Notes: generated by a model not told the origin, from the letters alone. A stretch of 64,000 nucleotides of DNA from Parvibaculum sp. (GCA_031291615.1 JARLIS010000031.1:87769-151768); one strand, 5' to 3'. Shown: positions 17,763 through 27,599, counted from the stretch's first letter. A program made the numbers and translations.

Positions 17763-19193
17763 CTACTTTCGAGATAGAAGCAACGTCTTCAGCTCACGGA
17801 TGTCACCTCGTTGCCAGATCGATATGAGAGGCACATATAGCGCCAAGCCCAATCCGACCGTGTAGAGAGTCTGGCGCAGAGCGCTCGGCGCACCCGAAAA
17901 ATCGAACTGCCACAAGACAGCCCACATCAGTGCGCTGACGCAAGCAGCCGGCAAAATGTCGAGAAGTTGGTCAATCGGTCCGTAGTCAAGGTATTTCCGG
18001 GTGTAGTAGGAGTTGATTCCGAAAGCTGCGACGCCGAAAACGACTTGGCCCCACGCGATGCCCATAACACCGAAAAAGACGCTGGCGGAAAGTACGGTCA
18101 AACCGAGCACACGCTTAACGATTTCGATGCGAAAGAACAGCTGTGAATGACCTTGGGCCATGAGGACAGTCAAGTTGATGATATGAAGCGGCCAAATGGC
18201 GCCTGCGAGGCACAACACCTGCAGGATCGGCGCGGCTGGCGACCAGATAGGTCCTAGGAGGACCACTGTCAGAGGCTTTGCGACCGCGCTGAGGCCGATC
18301 AGCGCGGGAACATTTATGAGCATTGTGGTTCTGACGATTTGTCGCGTTGCGCGGCGCAGCCTATCTTTGTCGTTCGAGACCGAGGACAGAATCGGAAAGC
18401 TGACGCTCGACAACACGCTTGTCAGAAAGTCTGCGGGCTGATGCATCATCGTGTCGGCACGACTGTAGAAGCCCAGCGCGCTGGTGCCGTAAATCCTGCC
18501 GATCAGCAGCGTGTAGGCGCGATCATAAACAATTCCCAACAGCGTTGCGCCCATCATGTAGCCGCCAAAGCCAAAGAGTTTTCGGGCCGAAGCCACTTTA
18601 AAGGTCCAGGTTGGTCTCCAAGGGTTCAAAAACCAAATGAACAGTGTAGCCAAGACGGTGGCGGAAAGTGCCTGAAAAGCTAGGGCCCATACACCATAGC
18701 CGTCCCAAGCCAGGAGAATCGCAAAGCCGCTTGACAGAATACCTGCGAGGGCGCCGACTTGTGTTAGCGTGCGGAAGTCGAGCCGTTTCGTCAAAAGCGC
18801 GCCGTGAATACTGCCCAAGGAACCCACGAAAATATTCAATGCCATCACCACGGTCAGCGGGCGCAGAATTGGCACTTGGTAGAAGTCCGCAATGTGCGGC
18901 GCCGCGAGGAAGAGCAAAAGGCTTGCGACTGCGCCCATCGACAGGTTGAACCAGAAGACGGTGGATTCATCCTCGCGGGTGACGTCCTGCCGCTGAATTA
19001 GTGCCGAAGAAAAGCCCGTATCTACGAAGGCGCTGGCCAATCCCGTGAAAAGATAGAGCAGCGCGATCGTTCCGAATTCTTCGGGTGCAAGGAGCCGCGC
19101 AAGCACAACAGAGACGATGAATTGCACGCCGCGTCGCATGAAATTATCGACGCTGCTCCAGATCAGGGCATTGCCGGCTAGCTTTCTAGACAT
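17763..19193 (-). CDS. wzx: Oligosaccharide flippase (Wzx, MOP superfamily)
   Basis: The 476-residue protein has 12-14 predicted membrane helices. The start MSRKLAGNALIWSSVDNFMR and the following VQFIVSVVLARLLAPEEFGT are the typical opening of Wzx/polysaccharide_synt exporters. It would flip undecaprenyl-linked repeat units to the periplasm. Its composition is less GC-rich than the neighbours on the left, and from here to about 28600 the sequence looks acquired. Upstream (19194-19946) lies a non-coding stretch with a transposase remnant, so it probably has its own promoter. Confidence 0.92.
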   Translation of the reverse strand: MSRKLAGNALIWSSVDNFMRRGVQFIVSVVLARLLAPEEFGTIALLYLFTGLASAFVDTGFSSALIQRQDVTREDESTVFWFNLSMGAVASLLLFLAAPHIADFYQVPILRPLTVVMALNIFVGSLGSIHGALLTKRLDFRTLTQVGALAGILSSGFAILLAWDGYGVWALAFQALSATVLATLFIWFLNPWRPTWTFKVASARKLFGFGGYMMGATLLGIVYDRAYTLLIGRIYGTSALGFYSRADTMMHQPADFLTSVLSSVSFPILSSVSNDKDRLRRATRQIVRTTMLINVPALIGLSAVAKPLTVVLLGPIWSPAAPILQVLCLAGAIWPLHIINLTVLMAQGHSQLFFRIEIVKRVLGLTVLSASVFFGVMGIAWGQVVFGVAAFGINSYYTRKYLDYGPIDQLLDILPAACVSALMWAVLWQFDFSGAPSALRQTLYTVGLGLALYVPLISIWQRGDIRELKTLLLSRK

Positions 19194-19946
19194 GGCCGCT
19201 GTCGGTTACTGCATCAGACATTAATTTCTCTTCGTCGCGCCTATCCATGGCGGGCTTTCTTTGCACAGTCATCGAGGACGTATTCGACGCTGAATGGATT
19301 GGGAGCGGGAATGTCACATTCGGAATTCACAGGCAACATCTCGATGTGGTTGCGGTCAATAAGAATAATTTCTAATTTGTCTATTTAGACAGGCTTGTTT
19401 CCGATTCCTTAAAGTTGTGTGTTCGGTCGGTTGACGCCTGCCCTTGCAGCGGTTGATGTTCGAGAACCATGACTAGGCTGGCATGCGTTCGACTGGGTAA
19501 AGAGTGAGTTGCTGACTGTGCCATGCGTGGTGGTCGAAATAGAAGGATGTGCTCACGAGGGCTGTCGAAGTGAGCTCCGGCGATTGTTTCCCACCGAGTG
19601 ATGCAATCGGATTGTTGGTGCAAGGGTTAGGCTGGTGCCGGCCCCGGATGCGTTGTTGTTAGGCAGGTGGCGGCCTTCAAACAACGCACACCAACGGATC
19701 GTGTCGTGACGCCAACGCCGCGCCTCAATCACGATCTGTACCTCTTCGAGCCCGTGGAAGATATCAACATTGAAGCTCTGATAAGCTGTTCCGACCGGCC
19801 CCATTCAGACCGGTTTGGCGCTAACGGCGGTGATCGAGCCGCCGAGTGCCAGAAAATTGGCCCAAGACATTGCCGGAACGCAGGACGCCGGCAAATATCG
19901 CAACATGAATGACTTACGGAGAGTTGGCTCTGATGCCCGAGCAGGC
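19194..19946. other. Long non-coding stretch with a transposase remnant
   Basis: These 753 bases separate the methyltransferase from the flippase. The part near 19655-19780 is a decayed IS3-type transposase tail (separate entry). The rest, 19194-19650, has moderate GC and short meaningless frames. No promoter was identified with confidence. The stretch reads as scar tissue of past insertions inside the minus-strand glycan operon. Confidence 0.6.
19655..19780 (-). pseudogene. Remnant of an IS3-family transposase C-terminus
   Basis: On the minus strand the frame reads IFHGLEEVQIVIEARRWRHD then TIRW. This aligns without gaps to IFYTLKEAQIMIEAWRRHYN then TIRP of the intact orfB at 29041-29940. 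The conserved PHSSLGYRPP that should follow is destroyed, and upstream there is a stop two codons before the recognisable part. Only about 40 codons survive. Confidence 0.7.
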
Positions 19947-20591
19947 TCAGTTGCCGGATCGAATGTAGTATTGCAAAGCAAGGAACCGCTCGAACAGACC
20001 GACGGTAAGCTTGTTTGCCCACCAGCGTTTGGAGTGTCGGGGAAGACCACCTAAACTGATTGCTTGGAGGTGCAGGCCCGAGCACGTCATCAACTCGATG
20101 GCAGTTTTCTTCACAAAGAAGCGCAGATGTGTCCGATCCAGAATGCCGGCATCAACAAGTTTCCATTCTCCACGCAGAAGCAAGGGTAGAGATGCCGATA
20201 TGTGGTTCACATTCGGGATGCTCGCGAGGACGACGCCGCCCGGCGCTAAGCGCTCATGAAGACGTTCGACGACACGCCAAGGGTCGACGAGATGTTCCAA
20301 AACGTCAAGGCAGAGTATCAGGTCGAAATCCCGCCAGTGGTCCGGTAGGCCACTTTTCTCAATATCCGCCACCAACACCTCGTCAACCCGCCCGCGGGCG
20401 CGTGCGCCCGCCACTTCGGATAACTCTACGCCGGCAGTAAATTCGACCTTTCGTACATCTTTAAGCGCCACGATGGTTGCGCCGGTTCCGACGCCGATTT
20501 CCAACACCCTTGAGCATTTGCTCGGGAGCATGTTGAAAATGTCGATGCGCGCGTTATCGTGATATGTGATGTCGTGTGCCATTTTGCTCAT
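19947..20591 (-). CDS. Class I SAM-dependent methyltransferase
   Basis: This 214-residue methyltransferase carries motif I VLEIGVGTGATIVAL (about residue 26), LILCLDVLEHLVDP (motif II/post II) and LAPGGVVLASIPNVNH (motif III), typical of the Methyltransf_11/23 type. It probably O-methylates a sugar of the polymer or a lipid-linked intermediate. I chose the ATG at 20591: it overlaps the stop of the preceding ligase gene (ATGA, 20588-20591), and the recognisable protein MSKMAHDITYHDNARI starts there. The frame stays open upstream only inside the ligase gene. It is the last gene before the transposase scar. Confidence 0.85.
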   Translation of the reverse strand: MSKMAHDITYHDNARIDIFNMLPSKCSRVLEIGVGTGATIVALKDVRKVEFTAGVELSEVAGARARGRVDEVLVADIEKSGLPDHWRDFDLILCLDVLEHLVDPWRVVERLHERLAPGGVVLASIPNVNHISASLPLLLRGEWKLVDAGILDRTHLRFFVKKTAIELMTCSGLHLQAISLGGLPRHSKRWWANKLTVGLFERFLALQYYIRSGN

Positions 20592-21994
20592 CGGTTCGAT
20601 AGCGCTCTCGCGCCGCTCATTCGCGGCCTCGCTCTCGCGTCCCGCCTCACTAAGGACCCCCAGAGCCCAATTAGAAAGAAGAAGTAGACGAGGCCGTGCG
20701 CCCAAAAATGGACGGTGAAGCCCGCGGTGATCAGCGAAGTCAATGAAACAATCCACCAAAAGCCGGGATCCACATTCAGCAATCCCGTTGTCTGGGCAGT
20801 ACTTCGTTCAACTTCGCGGATGGCCATGATAATGCCGCCCACAAGCGGTCCGGCACCCGCCAACCCATAACGTAGTAGAATGACAAGCCAGAAGGCGTCT
20901 ATGCTTGGGGGCATCCATATGGGCCGCGCCCAATCGTTGAAGCCGATGCCGACAAGGGGAGAGGCAAGGAAGTCTTGCCAGCCGTATTGCCAGATCAACG
21001 TGCGATAATAGCCAGTCCAGGAATTGAGCGCGGTGTAGTCGAACAGAACTTGAATGGCCGAACGGTTCGACAACAGATCGACGAAGATGTAGGCCATCAA
21101 ACACCCAACCATGAAATATGTCCATCTGTTCCTGAGTTGCTGCGTGGAGATGATCCATGCGAGCAGCATGATCTGGATGAAGACGACGCCGAAGGCCGCC
21201 GACGACGCCGATGTGAAAACCGCCAGTAGAACCAGCAACACGATGGTGGCGCGCATCGGCAGATTTCCGCCACCGACCGCGCCCATGCTTGCAAAGCAAA
21301 ATGCGTCCGCCGCAAAAAGACCCCACAGAATGGCATGAGGGAAGGGGCCCGCCGCGCGATGAATGCCGAGGCGCATACCTTCGACGTCGACGTTGTTGCG
21401 CTGGGTGAAAACGGAGAAACCGGTGGTGGCCTCGATCAGCGTGCCTGCACCGACGCAAATGACAAAAAGCACGAGTAATCGGCAGACGGCCACGAACTGA
21501 GTCTGGTCCCTGATGTAGACACGGGCAATGAGATAGGGTCCGGCGGTCTCGACTAGAGTAGAACCTGCATTGAGGAGCGCGATTGTCGTCGAAACGTTGT
21601 CCCGTGTGATGACGATGATGTTTTCCGTTAGACCGTGATGGAACACCATCACCGCACCTTGGATGAGAGAAAATGCGAAGATAAGGAAATCCGGTAGCCG
21701 AAATCTGATCGGTCTTTTCGTCAGTTCAAAAATGGCGACGGGGATGAGCGCGAGCAGAACAATCCTGTAGACCGGTAGGAAGATGCCACCTGCCGTAATG
21801 GCAATGCTTGCGGGCCAAACCAAAGACAGAATGAAAAGCAGCACGGGAATAGGCACACGCGTTCTCCACCTCGTTGCGAGCGGTGAGGAGAAGTGAGGCG
21901 CCGCAACGGCGTTCAGGCTCGGCTCGACCATTGTTCCGACTTTGTGTTTGGCACCGATTTCCTGTGGAAGCGGCTCGCCCGTTATTGGTAGCAC
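20588..21994 (-). CDS. O-antigen ligase/polymerase-like membrane protein (second copy type)
   Basis: The 468-residue protein has 11-12 hydrophobic helices. A long loop holds ALNSWTGYYRTLIWQYGWQD and FLASPLVGIGFNDWARPIW, the Wzy_C-like pattern with G-x-G-x-x-x-W. It has no close resemblance to the ligase at 14145 beyond topology. Wzy-type polymerase is the most likely role, since flippase, chain-length regulator and initiating transferase are all in the window. A start at the ATG near 21931 (MVEPSLNAVAAPH) is equally possible. Coupled to the methyltransferase by a four-base overlap. Confidence 0.8.
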   Translation of the reverse strand: MLPITGEPLPQEIGAKHKVGTMVEPSLNAVAAPHFSSPLATRWRTRVPIPVLLFILSLVWPASIAITAGGIFLPVYRIVLLALIPVAIFELTKRPIRFRLPDFLIFAFSLIQGAVMVFHHGLTENIIVITRDNVSTTIALLNAGSTLVETAGPYLIARVYIRDQTQFVAVCRLLVLFVICVGAGTLIEATTGFSVFTQRNNVDVEGMRLGIHRAAGPFPHAILWGLFAADAFCFASMGAVGGGNLPMRATIVLLVLLAVFTSASSAAFGVVFIQIMLLAWIISTQQLRNRWTYFMVGCLMAYIFVDLLSNRSAIQVLFDYTALNSWTGYYRTLIWQYGWQDFLASPLVGIGFNDWARPIWMPPSIDAFWLVILLRYGLAGAGPLVGGIIMAIREVERSTAQTTGLLNVDPGFWWIVSLTSLITAGFTVHFWAHGLVYFFFLIGLWGSLVRRDARARPRMSGARALSNR

Positions 21995-22090
21995 TTTTAT
22001 AAAATACAGTAACTCTTGCGGGAACAGGGCGTGAGGCCCGCGGATTGCAATACTGCAATGTCTTTAGGCTGACATGCAAAGCGATGCATG

Positions 22091-23086
22091 TCATGCAAGA
22101 TGATGGATGACCCGTTTGACGAACACTCTTGGATCATAGCGTTCCACGTCGATCACGCGGTCTTCGGGGAGGTCGCCGAGGCAGCGTGCCAGCCATGAGA
22201 ATGTCGAGCCGCGCGGATAGATGAATTGGTTCGTGCGGGCGAGTAGATAGATGTCGACCAACGCGTCAGCGGCCGCTTCCACCATATTCTTGTTCTTATC
22301 ATTGTAGTGGATGGCCTCGCCGGGCGGCGGCAGCCATTTCGGCGCGACGACGACATTGGCATAGCGTCGTCTGAATTCATCCTCGACGGCGCTGTTGTCG
22401 GTAGCCAGGAAGATGGTTGCGTGGCGGTGATCCACCAATGCGTTCTCGACATGACTATATATTTTCTCAAGCGGGCTCAACCGATCCGAATGCCGCACAT
22501 GGACACCGATGGTCCATCGGCTGAAATTATAGGCGGCAAAATTAGCGACCCTTTCCTCTATTGCCGGGAGCGGCCGCAAGAAGCGTGGCATCAGATCGGT
22601 GATGATCGCCTGCGAGGTAGCGTGCCGCAGATGGGCGAGTGAGCCCGAGAAATGTCGGCGTATCTTCTGAAATTTCGGTAAGTAAGACCAGTAGATGAGC
22701 AATTGTTCTCGCTGGTCGATGCGCGTGAGGTCGCAGCAATATTTTCGATAAATGAATGGGTCACGGAACCTGTGCCGGTCATAAGTGGCGATCATCGAGG
22801 ACACCGTCCAGTCGAGATGTCCGTTCCATATTTTTGGCGAGACGTCATTCGTTTCCGGAAAGGCGAGCGACGTGTCCACCAGTGGCGAGCGGAACAACAG
22901 CGGAAAGGCGTTCACGCTCGGTGGCGCATAGACGCCGTCGCGCCAGTCGACTATGGCCTGGCGATTTGTTATGGCCGCATAGGTGATGCCGGTCAGTGTG
23001 CTGAGCACACGATTGCCGAGGCCTGCTTTACCTTTTATCAGCAATCGCCGTGTGTCTCGCCGCGCAGTTTCAGGAAGTTCGGTCAC
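22091..23086 (-). CDS. NodZ-like fucosyltransferase family protein
   Basis: The 331-residue protein begins with LLIKGKAGLGNRVLSTLTG (residues 15-33), matching the GxGNR nucleotide-sugar motif at the N-terminus of NodZ/GT23-like and related fucosyltransferases. In the second half, WTIGVHVRHSDRLSPLEKIY (about 190-209) has the H-x-R-x-x-D-R motif that binds GDP-fucose. IFLATDNSAVEDEF follows, then FIYPRGSTFSWLARCLGD. No signal peptide. NodZ adds L-fucose in alpha-1,6 linkage to GlcNAc in Nod factors; here the acceptor is probably the surface glycan. gmd and fcl, which make GDP-L-fucose, are at 31676-33689. The family assignment is by motif only. Confidence 0.65.
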   Translation of the reverse strand: MTELPETARRDTRRLLIKGKAGLGNRVLSTLTGITYAAITNRQAIVDWRDGVYAPPSVNAFPLLFRSPLVDTSLAFPETNDVSPKIWNGHLDWTVSSMIATYDRHRFRDPFIYRKYCCDLTRIDQREQLLIYWSYLPKFQKIRRHFSGSLAHLRHATSQAIITDLMPRFLRPLPAIEERVANFAAYNFSRWTIGVHVRHSDRLSPLEKIYSHVENALVDHRHATIFLATDNSAVEDEFRRRYANVVVAPKWLPPPGEAIHYNDKNKNMVEAAADALVDIYLLARTNQFIYPRGSTFSWLARCLGDLPEDRVIDVERYDPRVFVKRVIHHLA

Positions 23087-23450
23087 TCCGCCACGATTCT
23101 CCTCAGAGGCTTTAAATATCTACCCTAGTCTTGCTTGTCGTAAGATAAACCAAGCATCGCACGTCAACATATTCCGCTTGCATAGGGGTTTCCTTGCGCG
23201 TCGAGCCCTACCTTGCGGCATTATTCCAAGTCGCTCACGCAATAATCGAAAGGGTGGCGCCTTTCTCTGCGTGCGCCGCCTGCGCTCAACTATGGCCTGG
23301 CAATGAACGCTTGAGCAAGTCTTTCGGGCTCCGGTTGACGAACTCTAACTCAAATCAGGAGGAACTTCAGGGGGCTCAGATCACCATTTATACTTCTCTA
23401 TGGAATTGCACGCGTTCAACGAAGAAGTGCTGCGACGGGGAGATCGCGTG
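23087..23450. other. Intergenic region, low GC, no gene recognised
   Basis: These 364 bases lie between the FkbM gene and the NodZ-like gene, both on the minus strand. Short plus-strand frames exist (for example from ATG 23400 with 23 codons), but none has a ribosome binding site, length or similarity to support it. The gap suggests a separate promoter for the NodZ-like gene or deleted material. Confidence 0.5.
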
Positions 23451-24260
23451 TTATATGCGTGTTGTATAAATGTCATCTGATATCCAAATTCTATGGCTGA
23501 AATCATAGCCTAAGTTCATCATGTATTTTCGCAGTTCTTCCTGTTTCTTATTTAATCCAAAATTCTCTATCACTATTACTCTCGGACGAGATACCTCCCA
23601 GTCATTCGACTCCAGAACCTTCAGTTCATGGCCTTCTACGTCGACGAATAGAATGTCTGGTCGCTTTCCTAATCTGCTGATCAGCTTTGCGAGTGAGATA
23701 GTTTCTATTTCGTATTTCGATACGATCAACGACTTGCCGCCTAGATCGAGCGTATTTTCGGGGCCTGAGAGTTGATCTTCCCACCCGGCGGGACCACTAA
23801 CCCGGCAGAAAACCACAGGATTGTGTTCGGAACTAACAACCGCGTTTATAAAGTTGCTCTTGGGTCGGCATTCGATCCACTCTTTGGAATAGTCGATTCC
23901 GTCAACCGAAATGCCGGAATATCCGGCCTCCGTCTCAAAGTACCAAGAGTTGGAATTTGCACTCGGAAGATTGGCGCCAACTTCGACGAAGCTACCGCCA
24001 AATTTTGGGACCAAACCTTCAGACAGAAGAATTTTATCTTGTCCATATTGCGAGTGGAACCCAGCATTTCGATCATTACCGTCTAACTTTAGACGTGGAT
24101 GTATTTTTACTCGAGGGTGTCGCCATCGAATATTGACCCACTCCCAGGTAAATATAAGAAGGTGATATATATTTCCCGCGAGAGCGTAGGTTTTCGGAGA
24201 TCGAGATAGAAGACGCCTCGTCAGCCTAACTAATTCGCGTGACCGTGACATCGGTTCCAT
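23451..24260 (-). CDS. FkbM-family methyltransferase
   Basis: The 269-residue protein has the FkbM fold. HSQYGQDKILLSEGLVP (about 69) leads into GGSFVEVGANLPSANSNSWY (motif I, about 89), then GYSGISVDGIDYSKEW, and DILFVDVEGHELKVLES (about 205), the D-V-E-G-H-E hallmark, with VIVIENFG further on. FkbM enzymes O-methylate hydroxyls, here probably a sugar in the polymer. The gene has clearly lower GC (by eye in the low to mid 40s percent) and more AT-ending codons than the rest of the window, a sign of transfer. ATG codons at 24260 and nine bases later are both possible starts. Confidence 0.88.
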   Translation of the reverse strand: MEPMSRSRELVRLTRRLLSRSPKTYALAGNIYHLLIFTWEWVNIRWRHPRVKIHPRLKLDGNDRNAGFHSQYGQDKILLSEGLVPKFGGSFVEVGANLPSANSNSWYFETEAGYSGISVDGIDYSKEWIECRPKSNFINAVVSSEHNPVVFCRVSGPAGWEDQLSGPENTLDLGGKSLIVSKYEIETISLAKLISRLGKRPDILFVDVEGHELKVLESNDWEVSRPRVIVIENFGLNKKQEELRKYMMNLGYDFSHRIWISDDIYTTRI

Positions 24261-24519
24261 CCACGAGGTTCTGCGCTATGACTTGCCATCGACGCCTTCC
24301 CTATGGGGATTGGAGTCTCAATAAGAGTACGCCTTCTCGGGTGAGCTGAGCAACAGGTCAACGCGGAGCCACGAGGGCGCTATGCGTGCTTGCCTGTTGC
24401 GAGAGTTTTGCGGCAGAGTCCATATTAGTCAGAAAACGGATCATCTGGTCTCCCGTGCGGGGCTTGCCCTCAAGATGATCTTCTTCATCCCCCAAAGCGG
24501 CTACCCCCGTGGCCACCCT

Positions 24520-25386
24520 TCATCGGGCGACAACCCTGCGAAGATACTCGCTGTAGCCGCTCTTGCCTTGAGTCTTGGCAATTGCCATGACCTGTTCGGC
24601 GTTGATGAAGCCCATACGCCACGCGATTTCCTCAGGGCAGCCGATTTTCAGATTTTGGCGATCCTCTATGGTCTGAACGAACTGGGCTGCTTGGAGCAGA
24701 GACTCATACGTGCCGGTATCGAGCCAGGCATAGCCACGTCCGAGTACCTCGACAGCGAGGTCATCTTGTTTCAGATACATGTTATTCAACGTCGTGATCT
24801 CGAGTTCACCTCGAGCCGAGGGGCGGACATTAGTCACCATGTCGCTCACCTGAGCGTCGTAGAAATAGAGGCCGGTGACGGCGTAGTTCGACTTCGGTCT
24901 ATCCGGCTTTTCCTCAATCGAGATTGCTTTGCCTGCCGCATCGAATTCGACAACGCCATAACGCGAGGGGTCCTTCACCCAATAGCCGAAGATGGTGGCG
25001 CCCTTTTCGACGCGGGCGGTGGCTTGCAGACGCTGAGAGAGTCCCGCGCCGTAAAAGATGTTGTCTCCGAGGATGAGGGCGCAAGCGCCACCGCCGACGA
25101 AGGTTCGACCGATGATGAAAGCTTGCGCAAGGCCTTCTGGCTTTGGCTGAACGGCATAAGAAATCGAAATGCCCCACTGTCCGCCATCGCCGAGGAGATG
25201 TTCAAAAGCTGCGGCGTCATGCGGCGTTGTGATGACAAGGACGTCCACGATACCCGCAAGCATTAGTGTCGTCAGTGGATAGTAGATCATCGGTTTGTCA
25301 TAGATCGGCAGGAGCTGCTTAGAGACGGCCCGTGTTACTGGATAGAGGCGTGTGCCACTGCCGCCAGCAAGAATGATACCCTTCAT
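24520..25386 (-). CDS. rfbA: Glucose-1-phosphate thymidylyltransferase
   Basis: The 288-residue protein begins [20 protein letters not shown] then [20 protein letters not shown], the diagnostic RmlA start. [11 protein letters not shown] (about 108) follows, with [20 protein letters not shown] and [12 protein letters not shown] near the end. The length is that of RmlA (about 290). It makes dTDP-glucose from dTTP and glucose 1-phosphate, the first step to dTDP-L-rhamnose. It follows rfbB by 13 bases on the minus strand. The partner genes rfbC and rfbD lie 4.8 kb away on the other strand. Confidence 0.96.
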   Translation of the reverse strand: MKGIILAGGSGTRLYPVTRAVSKQLLPIYDKPMIYYPLTTLMLAGIVDVLVITTPHDAAAFEHLLGDGGQWGISISYAVQPKPEGLAQAFIIGRTFVGGGACALILGDNIFYGAGLSQRLQATARVEKGATIFGYWVKDPSRYGVVEFDAAGKAISIEEKPDRPKSNYAVTGLYFYDAQVSDMVTNVRPSARGELEITTLNNMYLKQDDLAVEVLGRGYAWLDTGTYESLLQAAQFVQTIEDRQNLKIGCPEEIAWRMGFINAEQVMAIAKTQGKSGYSEYLRRVVAR

Positions 25387-25399
25387 AGCCTATATTCTT

Positions 25400-26461
25400 T
25401 CATTCTGTTTCAGTGAGGCCTAGGCGCTCACCCCGATAGATGCCTGAATGAATCCGCTCCCACCAGCTGCGGTTGTCGAGATACCACTGCAATGTCTTGC
25501 GCAATCCGGACTCGAAATCCTCGACCGGCTTCCAGCCCAATTCGCGCTCGACCTTGGTGGCGTTGATCGCATAGCGCGCGTCATGCCCGGGACGGTCTTT
25601 CACGAACGTAATGAGCTGATCGTGAGGTCGGTGGGAAGAATTCGGGACGATGTCGTCGAGAATGCGACAGATCGACCGGACGACATCAATGTTGGTCCGC
25701 TCCTCATTGCCGCCGATATTGTAGGTCTCTCCGATTGCGCCTCTGGTCGCCACCAGAAGGAGTGCGCGGGCGTGATCATCCACATAGAGCCAGTCGCGGA
25801 TATTTTCTCCCTTGCCGTAAACCGGGAGCTGCTTGCCGGCCAGCGCGTTGAGCGTAACCAGCGGAATGAGCTTCTCGGGAAACTGGTAGGGGCCATAGTT
25901 GTTCGAACAATTGCTCGTGACGACGGGCAGGCCGTAGGTGTGATGCCAGGCGCGCACCAGATGGTCGGACGAGGCCTTGCTCGCGGAGTAGGGCGAATTG
26001 GGCGCATAGGCCGTTGTTTCGTCGAACGATCCTTCAGATCCGAGGCTGCCGAAGACTTCGTCGGTCGAAATGTGATGCAAGCGAAAGCACTTGCGCGCTT
26101 CATGATCGAGGCCGAGCCAATAGCTGCGCACCGTCTCGAGCAGCGTATAGGTGCCGACAATATTGGTACGGATAAAATCGCCGGCGCCGTTGATCGAACG
26201 GTCGACATGCGACTCGGCGGCAAGGTGCATTACGATGTCCGGGCGGAATTCCGCCATTGCTCGTTCAAGGGCCGGCTGGTCGCAAATATCGATGCGCGCG
26301 AAACGATACCGGGGGCTATTTGCTACGCTCGATAAAGAGTCGAGGTTTCCAGCATAGGTCAGGCAGTCGAGATTGAGAACGTCATGTTGCGTCTCTCTTA
26401 TGAGCAAACGAATGATCGCTGAGCCAATAAATCCGGCTCCACCTGTGACCATGATTCTCAT
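25400..26461 (-). CDS. rfbB: dTDP-glucose 4,6-dehydratase
   Basis: The 353-residue extended SDR has the Rossmann motif [11 protein letters not shown] (5-15), [12 protein letters not shown] (about 81), [11 protein letters not shown] with the T-D-E catalytic triplet (about 130), and [15 protein letters not shown] with Y-x3-K (about 157). The order and length match RmlB. It converts dTDP-glucose to dTDP-4-keto-6-deoxyglucose using bound NAD. rfbA follows by 13 bases. Upstream are 197 AT-rich bases, probably holding the promoter of this two-gene unit. Confidence 0.96.
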   Translation of the reverse strand: MRIMVTGGAGFIGSAIIRLLIRETQHDVLNLDCLTYAGNLDSLSSVANSPRYRFARIDICDQPALERAMAEFRPDIVMHLAAESHVDRSINGAGDFIRTNIVGTYTLLETVRSYWLGLDHEARKCFRLHHISTDEVFGSLGSEGSFDETTAYAPNSPYSASKASSDHLVRAWHHTYGLPVVTSNCSNNYGPYQFPEKLIPLVTLNALAGKQLPVYGKGENIRDWLYVDDHARALLLVATRGAIGETYNIGGNEERTNIDVVRSICRILDDIVPNSSHRPHDQLITFVKDRPGHDARYAINATKVERELGWKPVEDFESGLRKTLQWYLDNRSWWERIHSGIYRGERLGLTETE

Positions 26462-26658
26462 TCGTTTACCCTCTAGCTCTTTTGGCGCTGCCCGCCTGAG
26501 GTATGAAGCACCCGGCTGACTCTCCGATTCCCTTCAAACGGATCTACAACCAGCATCGCGGCTGATCAAATAATTAAGAATCCATATTAGTTGTCTGTAC
26601 TTATCGGATAAATTTCCAAAGCCCCGGCGTGCATGACGATATCAGCGATGGCCAACGA

Positions 26659-27138
26659 TTATGAATCCGCAATGAAGTCTCTGAGCGCTTGGAGCAATTC
26701 TTGAGACGCAATGGTCGGTATCGGGGCGCCGCCTGTCAGTTCCAAAAGTCTGCTCAGAATGGAGCGAAGCGCGTCCGCATCGTGAACCACATAGACGCCG
26801 GGGCGACTACGGAACCGCTCGGCCGTCGCCAACTGATGATCGTTGCGATGCTCTCCGAGGGCGACCTGCCGGGGCATGACGATGATCGGCTTGGCCATGC
26901 TCAGAGCACCGATGATTGACCCCATGCCTGCATGCGCGATGATGATGTCGGCCTCGGACAAATGTCTGTCGAATGTCGCTGGTTTCATAAAGGGTGAGTT
27001 GATCAACGTTTTTGGTACGTATTTAGAAGGGCCGGTCTGGGCGACAATATCGTTACGACCGCATTCGGTTGCCCAAGTATCGACCGTGCGAACTAGGCGA
27101 TCAAAGGGCAATTGCGTGCCGACGGTGACAAAGATCAA
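26659..27138 (-). CDS. pssE: Glycosyltransferase catalytic subunit, PssE/Alg13-like
   Basis: The 159-residue protein corresponds to the C-terminal half of a GT28-fold transferase. It starts LIFVTVGTQLPFDRLVRTVD and has DIIIAHAGMGSIIGALSMAK with PIIVMPRQVALGEHRNDHQL, the UDP-sugar binding half, as in Alg13/PssE. I place the start at TTG 27136-27138, which overlaps the stop of pssD (TTGA). The longer in-frame extension is merely the other frame of pssD. The pair would act together on UDP-GlcNAc, UDP-GlcA or a similar donor. The length is that of rhizobial PssE (about 160). Confidence 0.85.
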   Translation of the reverse strand: MIFVTVGTQLPFDRLVRTVDTWATECGRNDIVAQTGPSKYVPKTLINSPFMKPATFDRHLSEADIIIAHAGMGSIIGALSMAKPIIVMPRQVALGEHRNDHQLATAERFRSRPGVYVVHDADALRSILSRLLELTGGAPIPTIASQELLQALRDFIADS

Positions 27139-27599
27139 AGTACCGCTCCACGAAAGTGAGGCCCCTCGTCCCGCGCCAGGTCCGGCCATTGGGTTAGCCA
27201 AAGATCTGCGCGCCTTGCGACGATGCGGCCCGATAGCGACATTTCGTCGGCGTTGGCGATGCTGTCGAGCCACACCGTGCGGGCTCCGAGAAACTTGCCA
27301 ATGAAAATGGAGGCGACGCCAGGGGCAGCGCCCGTGGTAATGACGATGTCGGGTCGTAGGTGCAGGAGAAGCCAGAATAACTGCGCCAGCATTATCGCCA
27401 AACCGATAGGATCTGAGCGTGAGGCATCGCGGATGGTGTGAACCGGTATGCCAATCAACTTGTATTCTAAGCCCTTCACGGTTGTAGCAAGGTGCAGTCG
27501 ATGATTTTCAAAGGCTGGCAGAAGACGGAGCAATTGAGTCCAATGCCCGCCGCCGGATGCGATAGCGAAAATCTTCTTATTGCCTTTAGGCATAAACAT
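27135..27599 (-). CDS. pssD: Glycosyltransferase membrane-anchor subunit, PssD/Alg14-like
   Basis: The 154-residue protein matches the Alg14/PssD half. It opens KKIFAIASGGGHWTQLLRLL, with the glycine-rich loop near residue 15, then a hydrophobic segment LAIMLAQLFWLLLHLRPDIV and ITTGAAPGVASIFIGKFLGA. It ends DLWLTQWPDLA. Such proteins bring the acceptor lipid and the PssE-like catalytic half together at the inner membrane; in Rhizobium the pair adds the second sugar (glucuronate) to the repeat unit. Ugd at 40489 would supply UDP-GlcA. Overlaps pssE by four bases. Confidence 0.88.
   Translation of the reverse strand: MFMPKGNKKIFAIASGGGHWTQLLRLLPAFENHRLHLATTVKGLEYKLIGIPVHTIRDASRSDPIGLAIMLAQLFWLLLHLRPDIVITTGAAPGVASIFIGKFLGARTVWLDSIANADEMSLSGRIVARRADLWLTQWPDLARDEGPHFRGAVL

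Noticed and set aside
23400..23470. Short frame starting MELHAFNEEVLRRGDRVLYA
   Set aside because: The start looks protein-like but ends after about 23 codons, with no partner sequence in other frames to support a broken gene.
26600..26611. TTATC-G-GATAA dyad upstream of rfbB as an operator
   Set aside because: Only five-base arms in an AT-rich gap, no promoter hexamers at suitable positions; chance is likely.
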